From positions 1-64,000 of the forward strand of contig NZ_JAODTZ010000053.1 in NCBI RefSeq assembly GCF_025399795.1: a stretch of DNA of 64,000 nt, in the 5' to 3' direction. This DNA is from Streptomyces rhizosphaerihabitans. Its GTDB lineage: Bacteria > Actinomycetota > Actinomycetes > Streptomycetales > Streptomycetaceae. The notes beneath the pieces were generated by a model. It searched no databases. It was given only the letters and a program-made list of their open reading frames with translations, and had not been told where the DNA came from. Each line of letters begins with the position of its first letter. Within the stretch, counting starts at the first letter, position 1. Positions 1 through 8,639 of this stretch are shown here, piece by piece. Both the position numbers and the translations under genes were made by a program.

Positions 1-214
1 AGTGATCTACGGATTCATCGGTGGGCGACGGGCGGCGACGTCGAAGGACGTCAGCGGGGGCCCATCACGCTCTCACTCGTGAATCGGCGTCTGGAAGAAC
101 ATGACAAAGACGTTACCCGGTTCCGCCGGCCCCGCACACCAACCCTTTCGCCGCCCCGGCGTCGGCCGGGCCTTCGGCGAGCGCCCGGGGTCAGCCGTTT
201 CCTTCCGGGAATCT

Positions 215-277
215 CAGCACCCGCCAGCACCCGCCAGCACCCGCCAGCACCCGCCAGCACCCGCCAGCACCCGCCAG
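215..277. repeat. 10-bp tandem repeat, about 6 copies
   Basis: The unit ccgccagcac is repeated head to tail without change from 221 to 277, with a partial unit in front. It lies outside any supported gene. Such an array can expand or shrink by slippage, so it may vary between strains. No function can be assigned. Confidence 0.9.
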
Positions 278-459
278 TGGTCGGCCGCCCGCCGGGGCAG
301 GTCCAGATGGGCGTTACTGGGCCGCCGCGGGCGTTGCCAGTTGCTGTACCTCGCTGCTGTACCGCAGCGACGTGCGCGATGTACAACAACGCCATGACGA
401 CTGGGAGGTGACGGCTCCCAGGTGAACTTCCCTACGCCAGCGGCGTCGGTGTAGGCGGT

Positions 460-492
460 TCCTGCAGGTTCCCAGATTGGGAACCTGCAGGA
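460..492. other. Near-perfect palindrome, 15-bp arms
   Basis: The arms are tcctgcaggttccca (460-474) and its exact reverse complement (478-492), separated by three bases. No T-run follows on either strand, so a standard intrinsic terminator is unlikely. A protein-binding site, a recombination site or the end of a lost mobile element are all possible. The nearest supported gene starts at 647. Confidence 0.7.
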
Positions 493-646
493 TGGACCCC
501 TGACTCCGGCCTCGGACACCCGCCGCAAACCCCGATCATCTGACTGTCGGCCTCGATGGCCCGTCCGGGGAGCAGACTGCCCCGAACGGTGGCGCCACCG
601 ATGGTGCAGCATTGCGATCATGAAATCATCGTGAGCCACTCATTAC

Positions 647-1075
647 ATGATCAGACAAGCGATACGTACGCTCTGCGTCGCCACCCTCGTGGCCGCTCCC
701 CTTGCCCTGACAGCAACGCCTGCACAAGCCCTGACGTCATGTACGGTCAACGGCAGCCCCGTGTCCGGTACGACCGTCAGCGGTACTGCCGGCTCCGACT
801 ACATCAGCTGCGGCGCCCTCGCCTTGGGCGACAGCGTCAACGGCTTGGGCGGCAGCGACTACATCGTCATCAACGGCATCGTTGCCGGTACCGTCGACGG
901 CGGCGCCGGTGGCGACTCCATCACGGCCAACGCCGGTACCACGGCGACCGGCAAAATCCTCGGCGGAGCCGACGGCGACTTCATCTCCGTCGGCCCGAAC
1001 GCCGGTACCGTCGATGGCGGACTCGGGTCGGACTACTGCCGAGTCGCTTCCGGTAACCCTCCCATCAACTGCTGA
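647..1075 (+). CDS. Secreted RTX-like repeat protein
   Basis: The 142-residue protein opens with a signal peptide (positive start, hydrophobic core, AxA-type site near residue 28), so it is probably exported. The mature part is Gly/Asp rich and carries degenerate nonapeptide-like motifs such as GGAGGDSI, GGADGDFI and GGLGSDYC. These resemble the calcium-binding repeats of hemolysin-type (RTX) proteins, which form a beta-roll. It has four cysteines, including one at the C-terminus. No enzymatic domain is visible. The exact function is unknown; a small cell-surface or matrix protein is the most that can be inferred. Confidence 0.7.
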   Translation: MIRQAIRTLCVATLVAAPLALTATPAQALTSCTVNGSPVSGTTVSGTAGSDYISCGALALGDSVNGLGGSDYIVINGIVAGTVDGGAGGDSITANAGTTATGKILGGADGDFISVGPNAGTVDGGLGSDYCRVASGNPPINC

Positions 1076-1534
1076 CCAGCAGGGGGCTCGTTGAGCCAGC
1101 CAACTGCGACGCTCAGAGCGGCCAGCAAGCGTGCCACCACTCGCGGCGGCCACCTGGCCCGCTGCCCCGCTCGGCGCATTCCGTCATCTCCGGAGTCGCA
1201 TTCAGGGCGTTCGGCGTTCGGAACGGGTGCAGGCCCTGGCCACGCAGCGAGCGGGTGAACCTCCCGATCTCCGGTTCATGATCGAGCGCGGGGTAGGGGT
1301 AGGGCTTGGAGTGCGGCGGCTCGGTCGGGTCTTCGCCGATCTGCCCGTGCACCTGGAGCAGCTGCTCCAGCCTAGCTGGGGCATGTGAAGCGTCAGCGAC
1401 GGCGAGGTTATGCCTTTGGCGCCGGTGGGCACGGTGTGCGCGAGCGCCTTCTTCGGTTCATCTGCTTCAGGACGGTCCTGTCGCGCACTGGTTCGCCCTT
1501 CTTTTGCAGTCGGCCTCGGCTGACCCGGCAGCGA
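1076..1534. other. No gene recognised
   Basis: Open frames occur on both strands, but none shows a recognisable domain, a good ribosome binding site or a Streptomyces-like codon pattern combined with a sensible start. This is probably decayed DNA. Confidence 0.4.
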
Positions 1535-1846
1535 TCAGAAGACCTCGCCTGTTTCCCGGTTGTGCCTACAGACGGTCGGGGCGTGAGACGCCACGAGCAG
1601 GTCGAGGAGTTCCGCGGCCTGCCGGGGTGAGCGACCGCAGAGTCGGGCGAAGACATCGAGGTCCGTACTGCCGACGTCGCCCGAGGTGTGCGAGGTCAGA
1701 GAAAGCGCGGCCAGCTCACGGCCAGCGGCCGCCCCGCTGGCACGGCAACTGGGGCGGGGCGCAGAGACGGCTACGCCCTTCGGCTGCTGGTGCGTCAATT
1801 CCGCGCCAGGGCGCCCCATGGGCCCGCCTGCCCGGAACGACGACAT
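1535..1846 (-). pseudogene. Possible remnant of a winged-helix-like protein
   Basis: The last 60 or so residues read like a helix-turn-helix segment of a type common in Streptomyces mobile elements (SDLDVFARLCGRS then AAELLDLLVAS). The part before this is low complexity. The frame stops abruptly after GEVF, where relatives, as I recall them, continue. I read it as a fragment. It lacks a convincing start and has no partner gene. Confidence 0.3.
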
Positions 1847-1967
1847 CCGCCGCGTCCGCTGGCGTGGAGCTGGTTCTGCCCGCAGCGGTGGCTCAATGAG
1901 CGCACCGTTGCGGGCAGAACCACGGGGAACAGAGATGCCTGGTCGCGGCTCACAGCTTTTCGTCCGG

Positions 1968-2564
1968 TCAGCGGGCGATCGAGATGGCGAAGGGCGCGAA
2001 TCCGCTGGACCGGATCACGTGAGGCACGAACAGGATTGCGGCCTCGACGGCCTGCGCGGTCTCGATCCCGCCGAGGTCCGTGATCCACTCCCGGTGCCAG
2101 CCGAGGTCTTCGAGAAGCCCGCGGACGGCCTGCTTGGCCCCCGGGTCCTCACCGGAGAGGAAGGCGGTGGGCGACTGGACGAGTGCGGTAGGCGCTGTCA
2201 TCACCGTGTAGAGCATTGTGTTGAGCGTCTTGACGACGCGCGTGCCGGGGAGCGCAACTTGGAGTTGCTCCCCGAGGCTTGAGCCGGGGTAGAGCAGGTT
2301 GGCGGGCAGTCCGTCCGGTCCGTCGACGGTGGCGTTGGAGACGTCTACGAGGATCTTGCCCTCCAGCTCCTCGCGCAGAGCGAGGAGCCGTTCCAGCGAG
2401 CCGGCGCCCGGCGTGGCGTTGATGACGATCTGCCCTGTCCGGGCAGCGTCGGCGGCAGCGCCTGGCGAGCGGTCCGCCACGGTCACCTCATGCCCGGCCC
2501 GGGTGAGGGCTGCGGACAGGCTGCCGCCGACGCGGCCGTTTCCGAGTACGGCGATCATGGTCAT
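1968..2564 (-). CDS. NADP-binding reductase of the F420-dependent NADP reductase type
   Basis: The 198-residue protein starts with a Rossmann motif (MIAVLGNGRVGGSL, GxGxxG) followed by a second beta strand ending ADRS, as in NADPH-binding proteins. The family (F420-dependent NADP reductase or NAD(P)-binding domain proteins) transfers hydride between NADPH and an F420 or substrate partner in the cytoplasm. I chose the ATG at 2564 because AAGGA lies about 10 bases upstream; a longer frame continues upstream but runs into the preceding gene. It follows the IMPase-like gene by 41 bases, in the same direction, so the two are probably co-transcribed. The true substrate cannot be told from the sequence. 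Confidence 0.75.
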   Translation of the reverse strand: MTMIAVLGNGRVGGSLSAALTRAGHEVTVADRSPGAAADAARTGQIVINATPGAGSLERLLALREELEGKILVDVSNATVDGPDGLPANLLYPGSSLGEQLQVALPGTRVVKTLNTMLYTVMTAPTALVQSPTAFLSGEDPGAKQAVRGLLEDLGWHREWITDLGGIETAQAVEAAILFVPHVIRSSGFAPFAISIAR

Positions 2565-2605
2565 GCTGATCTGGTCCTTCCAGCGCTCATGGTTCTTAGA
2601 GGTGG

Positions 2606-3439
2606 TCAGCGCGAGAGCGTGGCGACAGCATCCGCGTGCACACCGGGCGCAGTGGCCAGCAAGCTCTTGCTCTCCGGCGTCCAGGGGTGGCCCTCGGCGT
2701 CGGAGATCCGTCTGCCGGCCTCGGCTACGAGCAGTGCGCCGGGCAGCAGGTCCGCGCGGGCCCCGGCGAACTGCCAAAAGGCGTCGATCCGCCCGGCAGC
2801 CACGTTCAGCAGGTGCAGGGTCGCGGGCACAGATGTCCGTACCACGAGAGCGTCGAGCAGCATTGCGGTGATCGAGGAACCGATGCGCCGCACGATCGCT
2901 TCGTCTTCGTCCGGCCTGGCCTGGCTCGTGGCCACGAGGCTCAGTCCGAGGTCCGTGGTCTCAGAAACGTGCAGCGGCCGGCCGTCGAGGTAGGCGCCGC
3001 CGCCCGCGAGCGCGGTGTAGGTCTCGCCGGTCAACGGCAGGTGGACCGCGGTGAGTACCGGCCGGTTCTCGCGCACGAGTGTGGCGGTCACCGCCCACTC
3101 CGGCAGGCCGTGCAGGTGGTTGACGTTCCCTTCAGCAGGATCCACGACCCACCATTCGCCGGGAGGCAGGGCCCCGCCCTCGAGCTCTTCCTCGATCCAG
3201 CCGGCCATCGGGCGCAGGAGCGCGAGGCGTGGGCGCAGGACATCGAGGGCCGCGTCGTCGTTGGCGGCGAGTGCGCGCATCAGCTCTTCGCGCGTCCGGT
3301 AGCGGACCACGCCGCTGAACCGCTCCCGCAGTGCCGAGCCGGCCGCGCCTACGGCGATGGCGGTCTGCGCGAGCAGTTCGGCGTCGGACACGGAGCCGGT
3401 GGCCGCGGCATTTCCAGTGCTCTGAATCGATTCGGGCAT
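2606..3439 (-). CDS. Inositol monophosphatase-family protein
   Basis: The 277-residue protein has the two signature regions of the Mg-dependent inositol monophosphatase fold: WWVVDPAEGN around residues 96-105, and ADLLPGALLVAEAG around 229-242 (D230). In typical members the first motif is DPIDGT, so Asp is replaced here by Glu (E103) and Thr by Asn. A phosphatase acting on a small phosphorylated metabolite is likely but the substrate is unknown, and the altered metal site may change specificity. It is the first gene of a two-gene unit with the reductase and is divergent from the LysR regulator. Confidence 0.8.
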   Translation of the reverse strand: MPESIQSTGNAAATGSVSDAELLAQTAIAVGAAGSALRERFSGVVRYRTREELMRALAANDDAALDVLRPRLALLRPMAGWIEEELEGGALPPGEWWVVDPAEGNVNHLHGLPEWAVTATLVRENRPVLTAVHLPLTGETYTALAGGGAYLDGRPLHVSETTDLGLSLVATSQARPDEDEAIVRRIGSSITAMLLDALVVRTSVPATLHLLNVAAGRIDAFWQFAGARADLLPGALLVAEAGRRISDAEGHPWTPESKSLLATAPGVHADAVATLSR

Positions 3440-3537
3440 GGCGGTACTCCCATCTCAGCAGGGGGATGAAGCAGAGGGCGAAACCGTCGATCTTTGCGCC
3501 CGCACCTCGAAGGTACGAGCACGCAGCATTAACCTCA

Positions 3538-3553
3538 AGTGCATGTAAAGCAC
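3538..3553. promoter_or_regulatory. Candidate LysR operator
   Basis: In the 121-base divergent intergenic region the sequence GTGC-N7-GCAC (3539-3553) forms a short interrupted dyad just upstream of the LysR gene. LysR-type proteins usually bind such T-N11-A dyads between themselves and a divergent target. The position fits control of both directions; the assignment is inference. Confidence 0.4.
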
Positions 3554-3560
3554 GTCTAGA

Positions 3561-4475
3561 GTGACTCGCATGCAATTGGATTTGAACCTGCTCGCCGCGC
3601 TCGACGCGCTCCTCGAGGAAGGAAGCGTGACTGGCGCGGCCGAGCGCCTGCACGTGACCGCCCCGGCGATGAGCCGAAGCCTCGGCCGGATCCGGAGAAC
3701 AACGGGGGATCAGATCCTGGTGCGCACCGGACGCACTATGACTCCGACGCCGTACGCGATCGCCGTTCGGGAACAGGTCCACGACCTGCTGCAGCAGGTC
3801 CAAAGCGTGCTGGCACCAAGCCGTGAACTCGACCTCACGACACTCGAGCGCACCTTCACTCTCCGCTGGCACGATTCTCTCGTCGCCCTCAGCGGCCCCA
3901 CGCTCCTCGCGGAGGTGCGTAAGCAGGCGCCGGGCGTGCGTTTGCGCTTCATCGCGGAATCGAGCATCGACACCCCCGAACTGCGTCGCGGCGAAGTCGA
4001 CCTCGAAGCGAACGCGAACCGCCCGACCCAGCCCGAGATCCGCGCCGACCAGGTGGCCGAAAGCCGCCACGTCATCGTCATGCGGCGAGGGCACCCGCTC
4101 GCCCATGCCGAAGCCGTCACCGCCGCGCGGTACGCCGAGGCCGAGCACATCACCATCTCGCGGCGCGGAAGGTTCGACAACGCTCTCGACGAGGCTCTGG
4201 CGCGGCTTGGCCTCACCCGACGTGTGGTGGCGACCGCGCCCACCGAAGGGGCCGGGTTCGAGTTCGTGCGCGAGTCGGACCTCCTTGTCACAGCCCCCGA
4301 ATCCACCACACACTCAGCGGCCGCGGATCTGGTCCTGGTCCCGCTGCCGTTCGAACTGCCCTCGGCCCGGGTGTACCTGTCTTGGCATCAGCGCTATGAC
4401 ACCGACCCCGCACATGTGTGGCTACGTGAACTGGCGCGGACTGCGCTGGCCGGTCCGACGAGAGGCCGGAATTAA
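3561..4475 (+). CDS. LysR-family transcriptional regulator
   Basis: The 304-residue protein has the N-terminal LysR helix-turn-helix (LNLLAALDALLEEGSVTGAAERLHVTAPAMSRSL, shown here only as landmarks at about residues 8-40) and a C-terminal effector-binding domain. The likely start is the ATG at 3570 (MQLDLNLL), although a GTG at 3561 is in frame. It probably senses a small molecule and controls the divergent IMPase-like/reductase pair. Its last codons abut a truncated IS5 element, so the final residues may come from the insertion junction; its length is otherwise normal for the family. Confidence 0.9.
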   Translation: MTRMQLDLNLLAALDALLEEGSVTGAAERLHVTAPAMSRSLGRIRRTTGDQILVRTGRTMTPTPYAIAVREQVHDLLQQVQSVLAPSRELDLTTLERTFTLRWHDSLVALSGPTLLAEVRKQAPGVRLRFIAESSIDTPELRRGEVDLEANANRPTQPEIRADQVAESRHVIVMRRGHPLAHAEAVTAARYAEAEHITISRRGRFDNALDEALARLGLTRRVVATAPTEGAGFEFVRESDLLVTAPESTTHSAAADLVLVPLPFELPSARVYLSWHQRYDTDPAHVWLRELARTALAGPTRGRN

Positions 4476-4953
4476 GGGCTTCGACGCGGGCAAGAAGGTG
4501 AAGGGCCGCAAGCGGTTCATCGTCACGGACCCCCTGGGCCTGCTGCTGGCGGTTCACGTGGTCGCGGCGAGCATCCAGGATCGCGACGGCGCGAAGCGTT
4601 CGTTGCTGTGGACCCGCTTGGATCATCCGGGCGTGCAGAAGATCTGGGCGGACCAGGGCTTCGCCGGCCGCCTCGTGGAGTGGTCACGCACGATCCTCGG
4701 CCGCGAACTTGAGATCGTGCGCAAGGCCCCGGGCCAGCGCGGATTCCAGGTCCAGCCCAAGAGATGGGCGATCGAGCGCACCTTCTCGTGGCTCACCGCC
4801 CACTGCCGCCTCGCGCGTGACTACGCGACCAGCCCGGCCCGCTCGGAGACCATGATCCGCTGGGCAATGATCGGCATTATGGTCCGCCGACTCACCCGGG
4901 GCCGACCAGCGACGCGTCCGGGCCGGCGCTTGCTCCTGCGAGATGTTCCGTAG
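4471..4953 (+). pseudogene. Truncated IS5-family transposase
   Basis: In a frame different from LysR the sequence encodes the C-terminal part of an IS5-type DDE transposase, starting in the conserved stretch GFDAGKKVKGRKR and continuing through WADQGFAG (second catalytic Asp) and RWAIERTFSWL (catalytic Glu). The N-terminal half with the first Asp is absent, so it cannot be active. It marks an insertion followed by deletion next to the 3' end of lysR. Confidence 0.85.
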
Positions 4954-4998
4954 ATACGTCGGCCTTCTCTTCCACGGGGAGCGTCCTGCGTCGGTGCG

Positions 4999-5412
4999 CT
5001 ATTGAGCCAGAAGGCGCTCAGCCCTCTGTTGCGCGTCAGGGGGCAGGCCGGTCAACTTCGAGACGCCGGTCAATTTCGAGACGATCGCGCGAAGCTCTCG
5101 GCCGAGTTCGGGAAACTCGGTCCAGACTGCTGGGTTCCTGGTGAGGACCGCGGACAGCAGATCGCCTTCGTACATGTGCCCCTCTGCCATCGGGTTGTCT
5201 CGCAGCACCTCCAGTGCCAGTGGCAGGAGGTAGGGCAGGCCTATGTCCTGCCTGATCAACAAGCGCATGTCTTCGACGGTCAACTCGCCGATCGGCCGAC
5301 GCCGCAAGGCGAGTGCAGTAGCGACAAGACGGGTGTCGTCGGCTGACGGGGCCGGCCAGCGGTCGCGTTCAAGCTCTTCAAGGGAGCGGTCACGATGCAA
5401 GGGGGGCGTCAC
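4999..5412 (-). CDS. CdiI-type contact-dependent inhibition immunity protein
   Basis: The 137-residue protein has features of the Streptomyces proteins annotated as contact-dependent growth inhibition immunity (CdiI_3-like): an N-terminal RSLEELERDRWP segment, LIRQDIGLPYLLPLALEVL and YEGDLLSAVLTR. Such proteins bind and neutralise a partner toxin domain in the cytoplasm. No toxin gene lies nearby, so it looks like an orphan immunity gene, as is often found in actinobacterial accessory regions. A short internal repeat, SKLTG twice, is visible near the C-terminus. Confidence 0.75.
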   Translation of the reverse strand: MTPPLHRDRSLEELERDRWPAPSADDTRLVATALALRRRPIGELTVEDMRLLIRQDIGLPYLLPLALEVLRDNPMAEGHMYEGDLLSAVLTRNPAVWTEFPELGRELRAIVSKLTGVSKLTGLPPDAQQRAERLLAQ

Positions 5413-5479
5413 CGATCGATTGTCCTACGACCAGATCTCAAACGCGGTCTCAGCTTGACTCTGAAGCTCCTATAGATCG

Positions 5480-6532
5480 TCAAGTGGCTGGAGATGTCGA
5501 TGGTGCGCTGGTGAGGTGGCGGTAGACCTCTCGCGCGATGAAGCGCTTGAGGCATCTGAAGATGTCCTTCGTCTTGAGCCCTTCGAGGGTGCGTCGTGCG
5601 ACGTAGTCGCGGGTGCGTGGGTCGTGACGCATGCGGACCAGGACGATGGTGTGCAGCGCGCGGTTGGCCTGGCGGTCGCCGCCGCGGTTGAGCCGATGGC
5701 GATCAGTGCGGCCTGAGGAGGCCGGCACGGGTGCGGCTGCGCAGAGGTGGGCGAAGGATGCCTCCGAGACGAGCCTGTCGGGGTTGTCCCCGGCGGTGAC
5801 CAGCAACTGCCCGGCGGTTTCGGTCCCGACGCCCGGTAGCGCGAGCAGTCCGGGCGCGGTGTGGGTGATCAGGGTGCGCAACTCGGCGTCCGCGTCCGCG
5901 ATCTCTTCGCTCAGGTGCTGGTATCGCTTGGCCAGGCGTTTGAGCGCGAGTTTGACGGCGGCGGCCGGGGTGGTCAGATCGGAGCCGGGTCGGCTGGCGG
6001 CCAGACGCCGTATCAGCTCGGTGGTGGTCAGCGAGCGCAGTGCTTCGCGCGTCGCCGCGGGCGCGGTGATGATCAGTGATTTGAGCTGGTTGACGGTCTG
6101 GGTGCGGGCCTTGATGGCGCTGGCACGTACCACGCGGAGTGTGCGGATTGCCTCGACCGTGCCGTCGCGATCCTTCGGCGTGCCGCTGGCGCGGCCGGAG
6201 AGCACTGCGGTCGCGGCGGCGTAGGCGTCGACAGGGTCGGATTTGCCCGTGGCGCGGCGAGCTCGACGATCGGGCCGGTCCACTTCGACCACGGTGATCT
6301 GGCTGGCACGCAAGTGCCGGGCCAGTTCGGCTCCGTAGGATCCCGTGCCCTCCATGCCCACCGTCAGCACCTGGCCGTGCGAGCGCAGCCAGGCCAGCAG
6401 GCGCCGGTAGCCTTCAGGCGTGGTGGGGAACGCCTCGGTGGCCAGGTGCCGGCCGATGGTGTCGATGACGGCGGCCTGGTGGACGTCGGTGTGGGTGTCG
6501 ATCCCGCCGATCACTTCGATGGGCTGTGGCAT
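5480..6532 (-). CDS. IS110-family transposase (DEDD recombinase)
   Basis: The 350-residue protein shows the RuvC-like DEDD domain at the N-terminus: GIDTHTD (D12), MEGTGSYG (E61) and KSDPVDAYAA (D99, D102). The C-terminal Tnp domain carries the conserved serine region PASSGRTD followed by RGGDRQANRALH. Such enzymes insert the element using a bridge RNA that pairs with donor and target. Full family length and intact motifs suggest it is active. The start is ATG at 6532. Confidence 0.95.
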   Translation of the reverse strand: MPQPIEVIGGIDTHTDVHQAAVIDTIGRHLATEAFPTTPEGYRRLLAWLRSHGQVLTVGMEGTGSYGAELARHLRASQITVVEVDRPDRRARRATGKSDPVDAYAAATAVLSGRASGTPKDRDGTVEAIRTLRVVRASAIKARTQTVNQLKSLIITAPAATREALRSLTTTELIRRLAASRPGSDLTTPAAAVKLALKRLAKRYQHLSEEIADADAELRTLITHTAPGLLALPGVGTETAGQLLVTAGDNPDRLVSEASFAHLCAAAPVPASSGRTDRHRLNRGGDRQANRALHTIVLVRMRHDPRTRDYVARRTLEGLKTKDIFRCLKRFIAREVYRHLTSAPSTSPAT

Positions 6533-6631
6533 GGCGGCCGAGTTGTCCTTCCGTACGCGGATGTGGACTCGCGCGCACCGGCTCGGCGGACGGACACGAC
6601 TGTGATGGGACCGCCTGGGTCAAGCTCCTAT
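6533..6631 (-). ncRNA. Candidate IS110 bridge RNA region
   Basis: In IS110-group elements the non-coding DNA upstream of the transposase encodes the structured bridge (seek) RNA. Here this segment lies between the probable left end (6631) and the transposase start. It is GC-rich with scope for hairpins, but I have not derived the guide loops. The assignment rests on position and family knowledge. Confidence 0.35.
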
Positions 6632-6761
6632 GAGGTCACGATCGCCGAGCCGGTACGCGCAGTGGCACCGCTCGGCAGGTCGACGATTCAGAGTGAGGAC
6701 AGCCGGAGCGTCAATCGGGGATCGGGTCAGACCCGCGAGCGGTGCCTCCCGCATCCTCACA

Positions 6762-8584
6762 GTCGGGGATCTTGGAGTTTCGCGGTGCGGCAGCATGGTC
6801 AACGGGCATGCTCGGGTAGTTCCGATGACCGATGCAGTTGTCGAGGTGCCCGTTGTCCCTTCGTCCACGTTCTGGTGAGCAGATCCCGTCTCTGACTGTG
6901 CAGGTCGCGCGGGCGAGTAACCCGGGCGGCACGACGGCGATATGGGTAAGAGACCGGCTGGACGGGCTGTGGCATGACGAGGACTTCGCCGACTGGTACC
7001 CGCGTGACGGGCGCCCGGGTCTCTCGCCCGCTCAACTGGCTACCGTCTGTGTGCTGCAGTTCCTGCTCGGCCTGTCGGACCGGCAGGCCGCGGAGGCGGT
7101 CCGCTGTCGCATCGACTTCAAGTACGCGATGGCCATGGAGCTGGACGACCCCGGGTTCCATCACAGCGTGCTGGCCGATTTCCGCGATCGTCTCGCCGAA
7201 GGCGACCGTGCTGACCGTCTCCTCGACCTCGCGCTGGCTCGCCTCAAGGAGGCCGGCCTGGTGCGCGAGCGCACCACTCAGCGCACCGACTCCACCCATG
7301 TCCTGGCCGCGGTGCGTGACCTGACCCGCCTGGAGCTGATCACCGAGGCGGTCCGCGCCGCATTGGAAGAGGTCGCCAGCACCTCCCCTCAGCTGCTGGA
7401 CGAGCTGGTCGATGAGGACTGGGGGCACCGCTACGGCCGACCGGTCCGCCTGGGAAAGAACCCCACCAAGCCCAAGACCAGGATCCTTGCCACGGGAAAC
7501 GACGCCGTCCGGCTCCTGGAACACCTCTACCGGCGCGGAGCAGACCGCACGTCCGGTCCTCGTATCCAGGCCCTGCGCCAGATCATGGTGCAGAACTACC
7601 ACCGTGACGCCGCAGGACACCTGCGCTGGCGCACCGCCGAGAAGGAAGGCGGATCCGGGCTGCCGCCCTCGTCCCGTGCGGTCGTCTCTCCCTACGACAC
7701 CTCGGCCCGCTACGTACGGCACGGACACATCATCAGCTGGAAAGGGTTCTCCGCTCACCTGACCGAGACCTGCGCTCCCGACGGCCCCAACGTGATCACG
7801 GACGTGGCCACCACCGCGGCCACCACCCACGACAGCAAGGTCCTGCCCGGCATCCACACCCGCCTCTCCCGCCGCGGACTTCTGCCCGCCGAGCACCTGG
7901 TCGACGCCGGGTACACCTCCCTGCCCCACCTGGAACAAGCCACCCGTGAACACCAGGTCACCGTCTCTGGACCACTGCGGAGCAACCCCACCCGTCAGCA
8001 CCGCCGCGACGAGGGCTTCGCCCGGGACGACTTCCACATCGACTACGACCGTCAGCAGGTCACCTGTCCCCAGGGCCAGGTCAGCCAGGGCTGGCACGGC
8101 CCCTACCCGACCTCCTCACCCACAGCGGCCCCGCTGATCGTGGCCAGGTTCACCAAAAGCCAGTGCCAGCCCTGCCCGGCGCGCACCCAATGCACCACCT
8201 CCCGGGAAAGCACCCGCACCGTGGGCTTTCCCCCACGAGAACTCCGCGACCTGCAACTTCGCGTCCGTACCGAGCAACAGACACCCGAGTGGAAGACCCG
8301 CTACGCGGTCCGCTCCGGAGTGGAGGGCACGGTTAACGAGTTCGCCCACGGATATGGCATGCGACGCTGCCGCTACCGAGGACAAGGAAAGGCCCACATC
8401 CAGCATGTCCTGACGGCCATCGCCGTCAACATCGAGCGCCTCAGCGGACTGCCACCGACCGAAGAAGCCCACACACCCCGCCGACCGACTGCCTTCCAGA
8501 ACTACCTCGACCAGCGCGAGATACCCCGGCCGAAGTCCTGGCGAACCCTGGGCAGCTGACCTCGGCGGCACCAAGATCCCCGAC
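6762..8584 (+). mobile_element. IS1182-family insertion sequence
   Basis: A perfect 14-base terminal inverted repeat, gtcggggatcttgg at 6762-6775 and its complement at 8571-8584, bounds 1,823 bp containing a single transposase gene. No clear target duplication is visible outside the ends. The element stands next to the IS110 copy, between two immunity-type genes. Confidence 0.85.
6832..8559 (+). CDS. IS1182-family transposase
   Basis: The 575-residue DDE transposase has the IS1182 N-terminal domain (landmarks [12 protein letters not shown] and [10 protein letters not shown]) and catalytic blocks [13 protein letters not shown] and GVEGTVNEF, with a cysteine-rich stretch [10 protein letters not shown] before the last block. 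The ATG at 6832 gives the longest form. A TTG at 6853, with GAGGTG six bases upstream, gives [12 protein letters not shown] and may be the true start. The frame is uninterrupted, so the element is probably functional. Confidence 0.92.
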   Translation: MQLSRCPLSLRPRSGEQIPSLTVQVARASNPGGTTAIWVRDRLDGLWHDEDFADWYPRDGRPGLSPAQLATVCVLQFLLGLSDRQAAEAVRCRIDFKYAMAMELDDPGFHHSVLADFRDRLAEGDRADRLLDLALARLKEAGLVRERTTQRTDSTHVLAAVRDLTRLELITEAVRAALEEVASTSPQLLDELVDEDWGHRYGRPVRLGKNPTKPKTRILATGNDAVRLLEHLYRRGADRTSGPRIQALRQIMVQNYHRDAAGHLRWRTAEKEGGSGLPPSSRAVVSPYDTSARYVRHGHIISWKGFSAHLTETCAPDGPNVITDVATTAATTHDSKVLPGIHTRLSRRGLLPAEHLVDAGYTSLPHLEQATREHQVTVSGPLRSNPTRQHRRDEGFARDDFHIDYDRQQVTCPQGQVSQGWHGPYPTSSPTAAPLIVARFTKSQCQPCPARTQCTTSRESTRTVGFPPRELRDLQLRVRTEQQTPEWKTRYAVRSGVEGTVNEFAHGYGMRRCRYRGQGKAHIQHVLTAIAVNIERLSGLPPTEEAHTPRRPTAFQNYLDQREIPRPKSWRTLGS

Positions 8585-8639
8585 AGAGTCAAGATGAGTA
8601 CCTGTTTCCGAACCTTCAGGGATAGGGGCCACCGACGCA

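Larger units (their letters stand above)
1..646. other. Non-coding stretch with repeats
   Basis: I see no supportable gene here. Long open frames exist on both strands, but they have biased low-complexity composition and match no family I know. The stretch holds a 10-bp tandem repeat and a long palindrome, listed separately, and the probable promoter region of the secreted protein that begins at 647. Confidence 0.5.
5464..6631 (-). mobile_element. IS110-family insertion sequence
   Basis: The element contains one complete transposase gene. The 10-base string aagctcctat occurs at 5464-5473 and again at 6622-6631, as a direct repeat at the two probable ends. IS110 elements have no long terminal inverted repeats and recombine at a short shared core (often CT), so a short flanking direct repeat is what is expected. 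About 90 bases of non-coding DNA precede the transposase and only about 6 follow it, the IS110-group arrangement. Confidence 0.7.

Noticed and set aside
215-277. Short repeats as a CRISPR array
   Set aside because: The unit is only 10 bases with no spacers.
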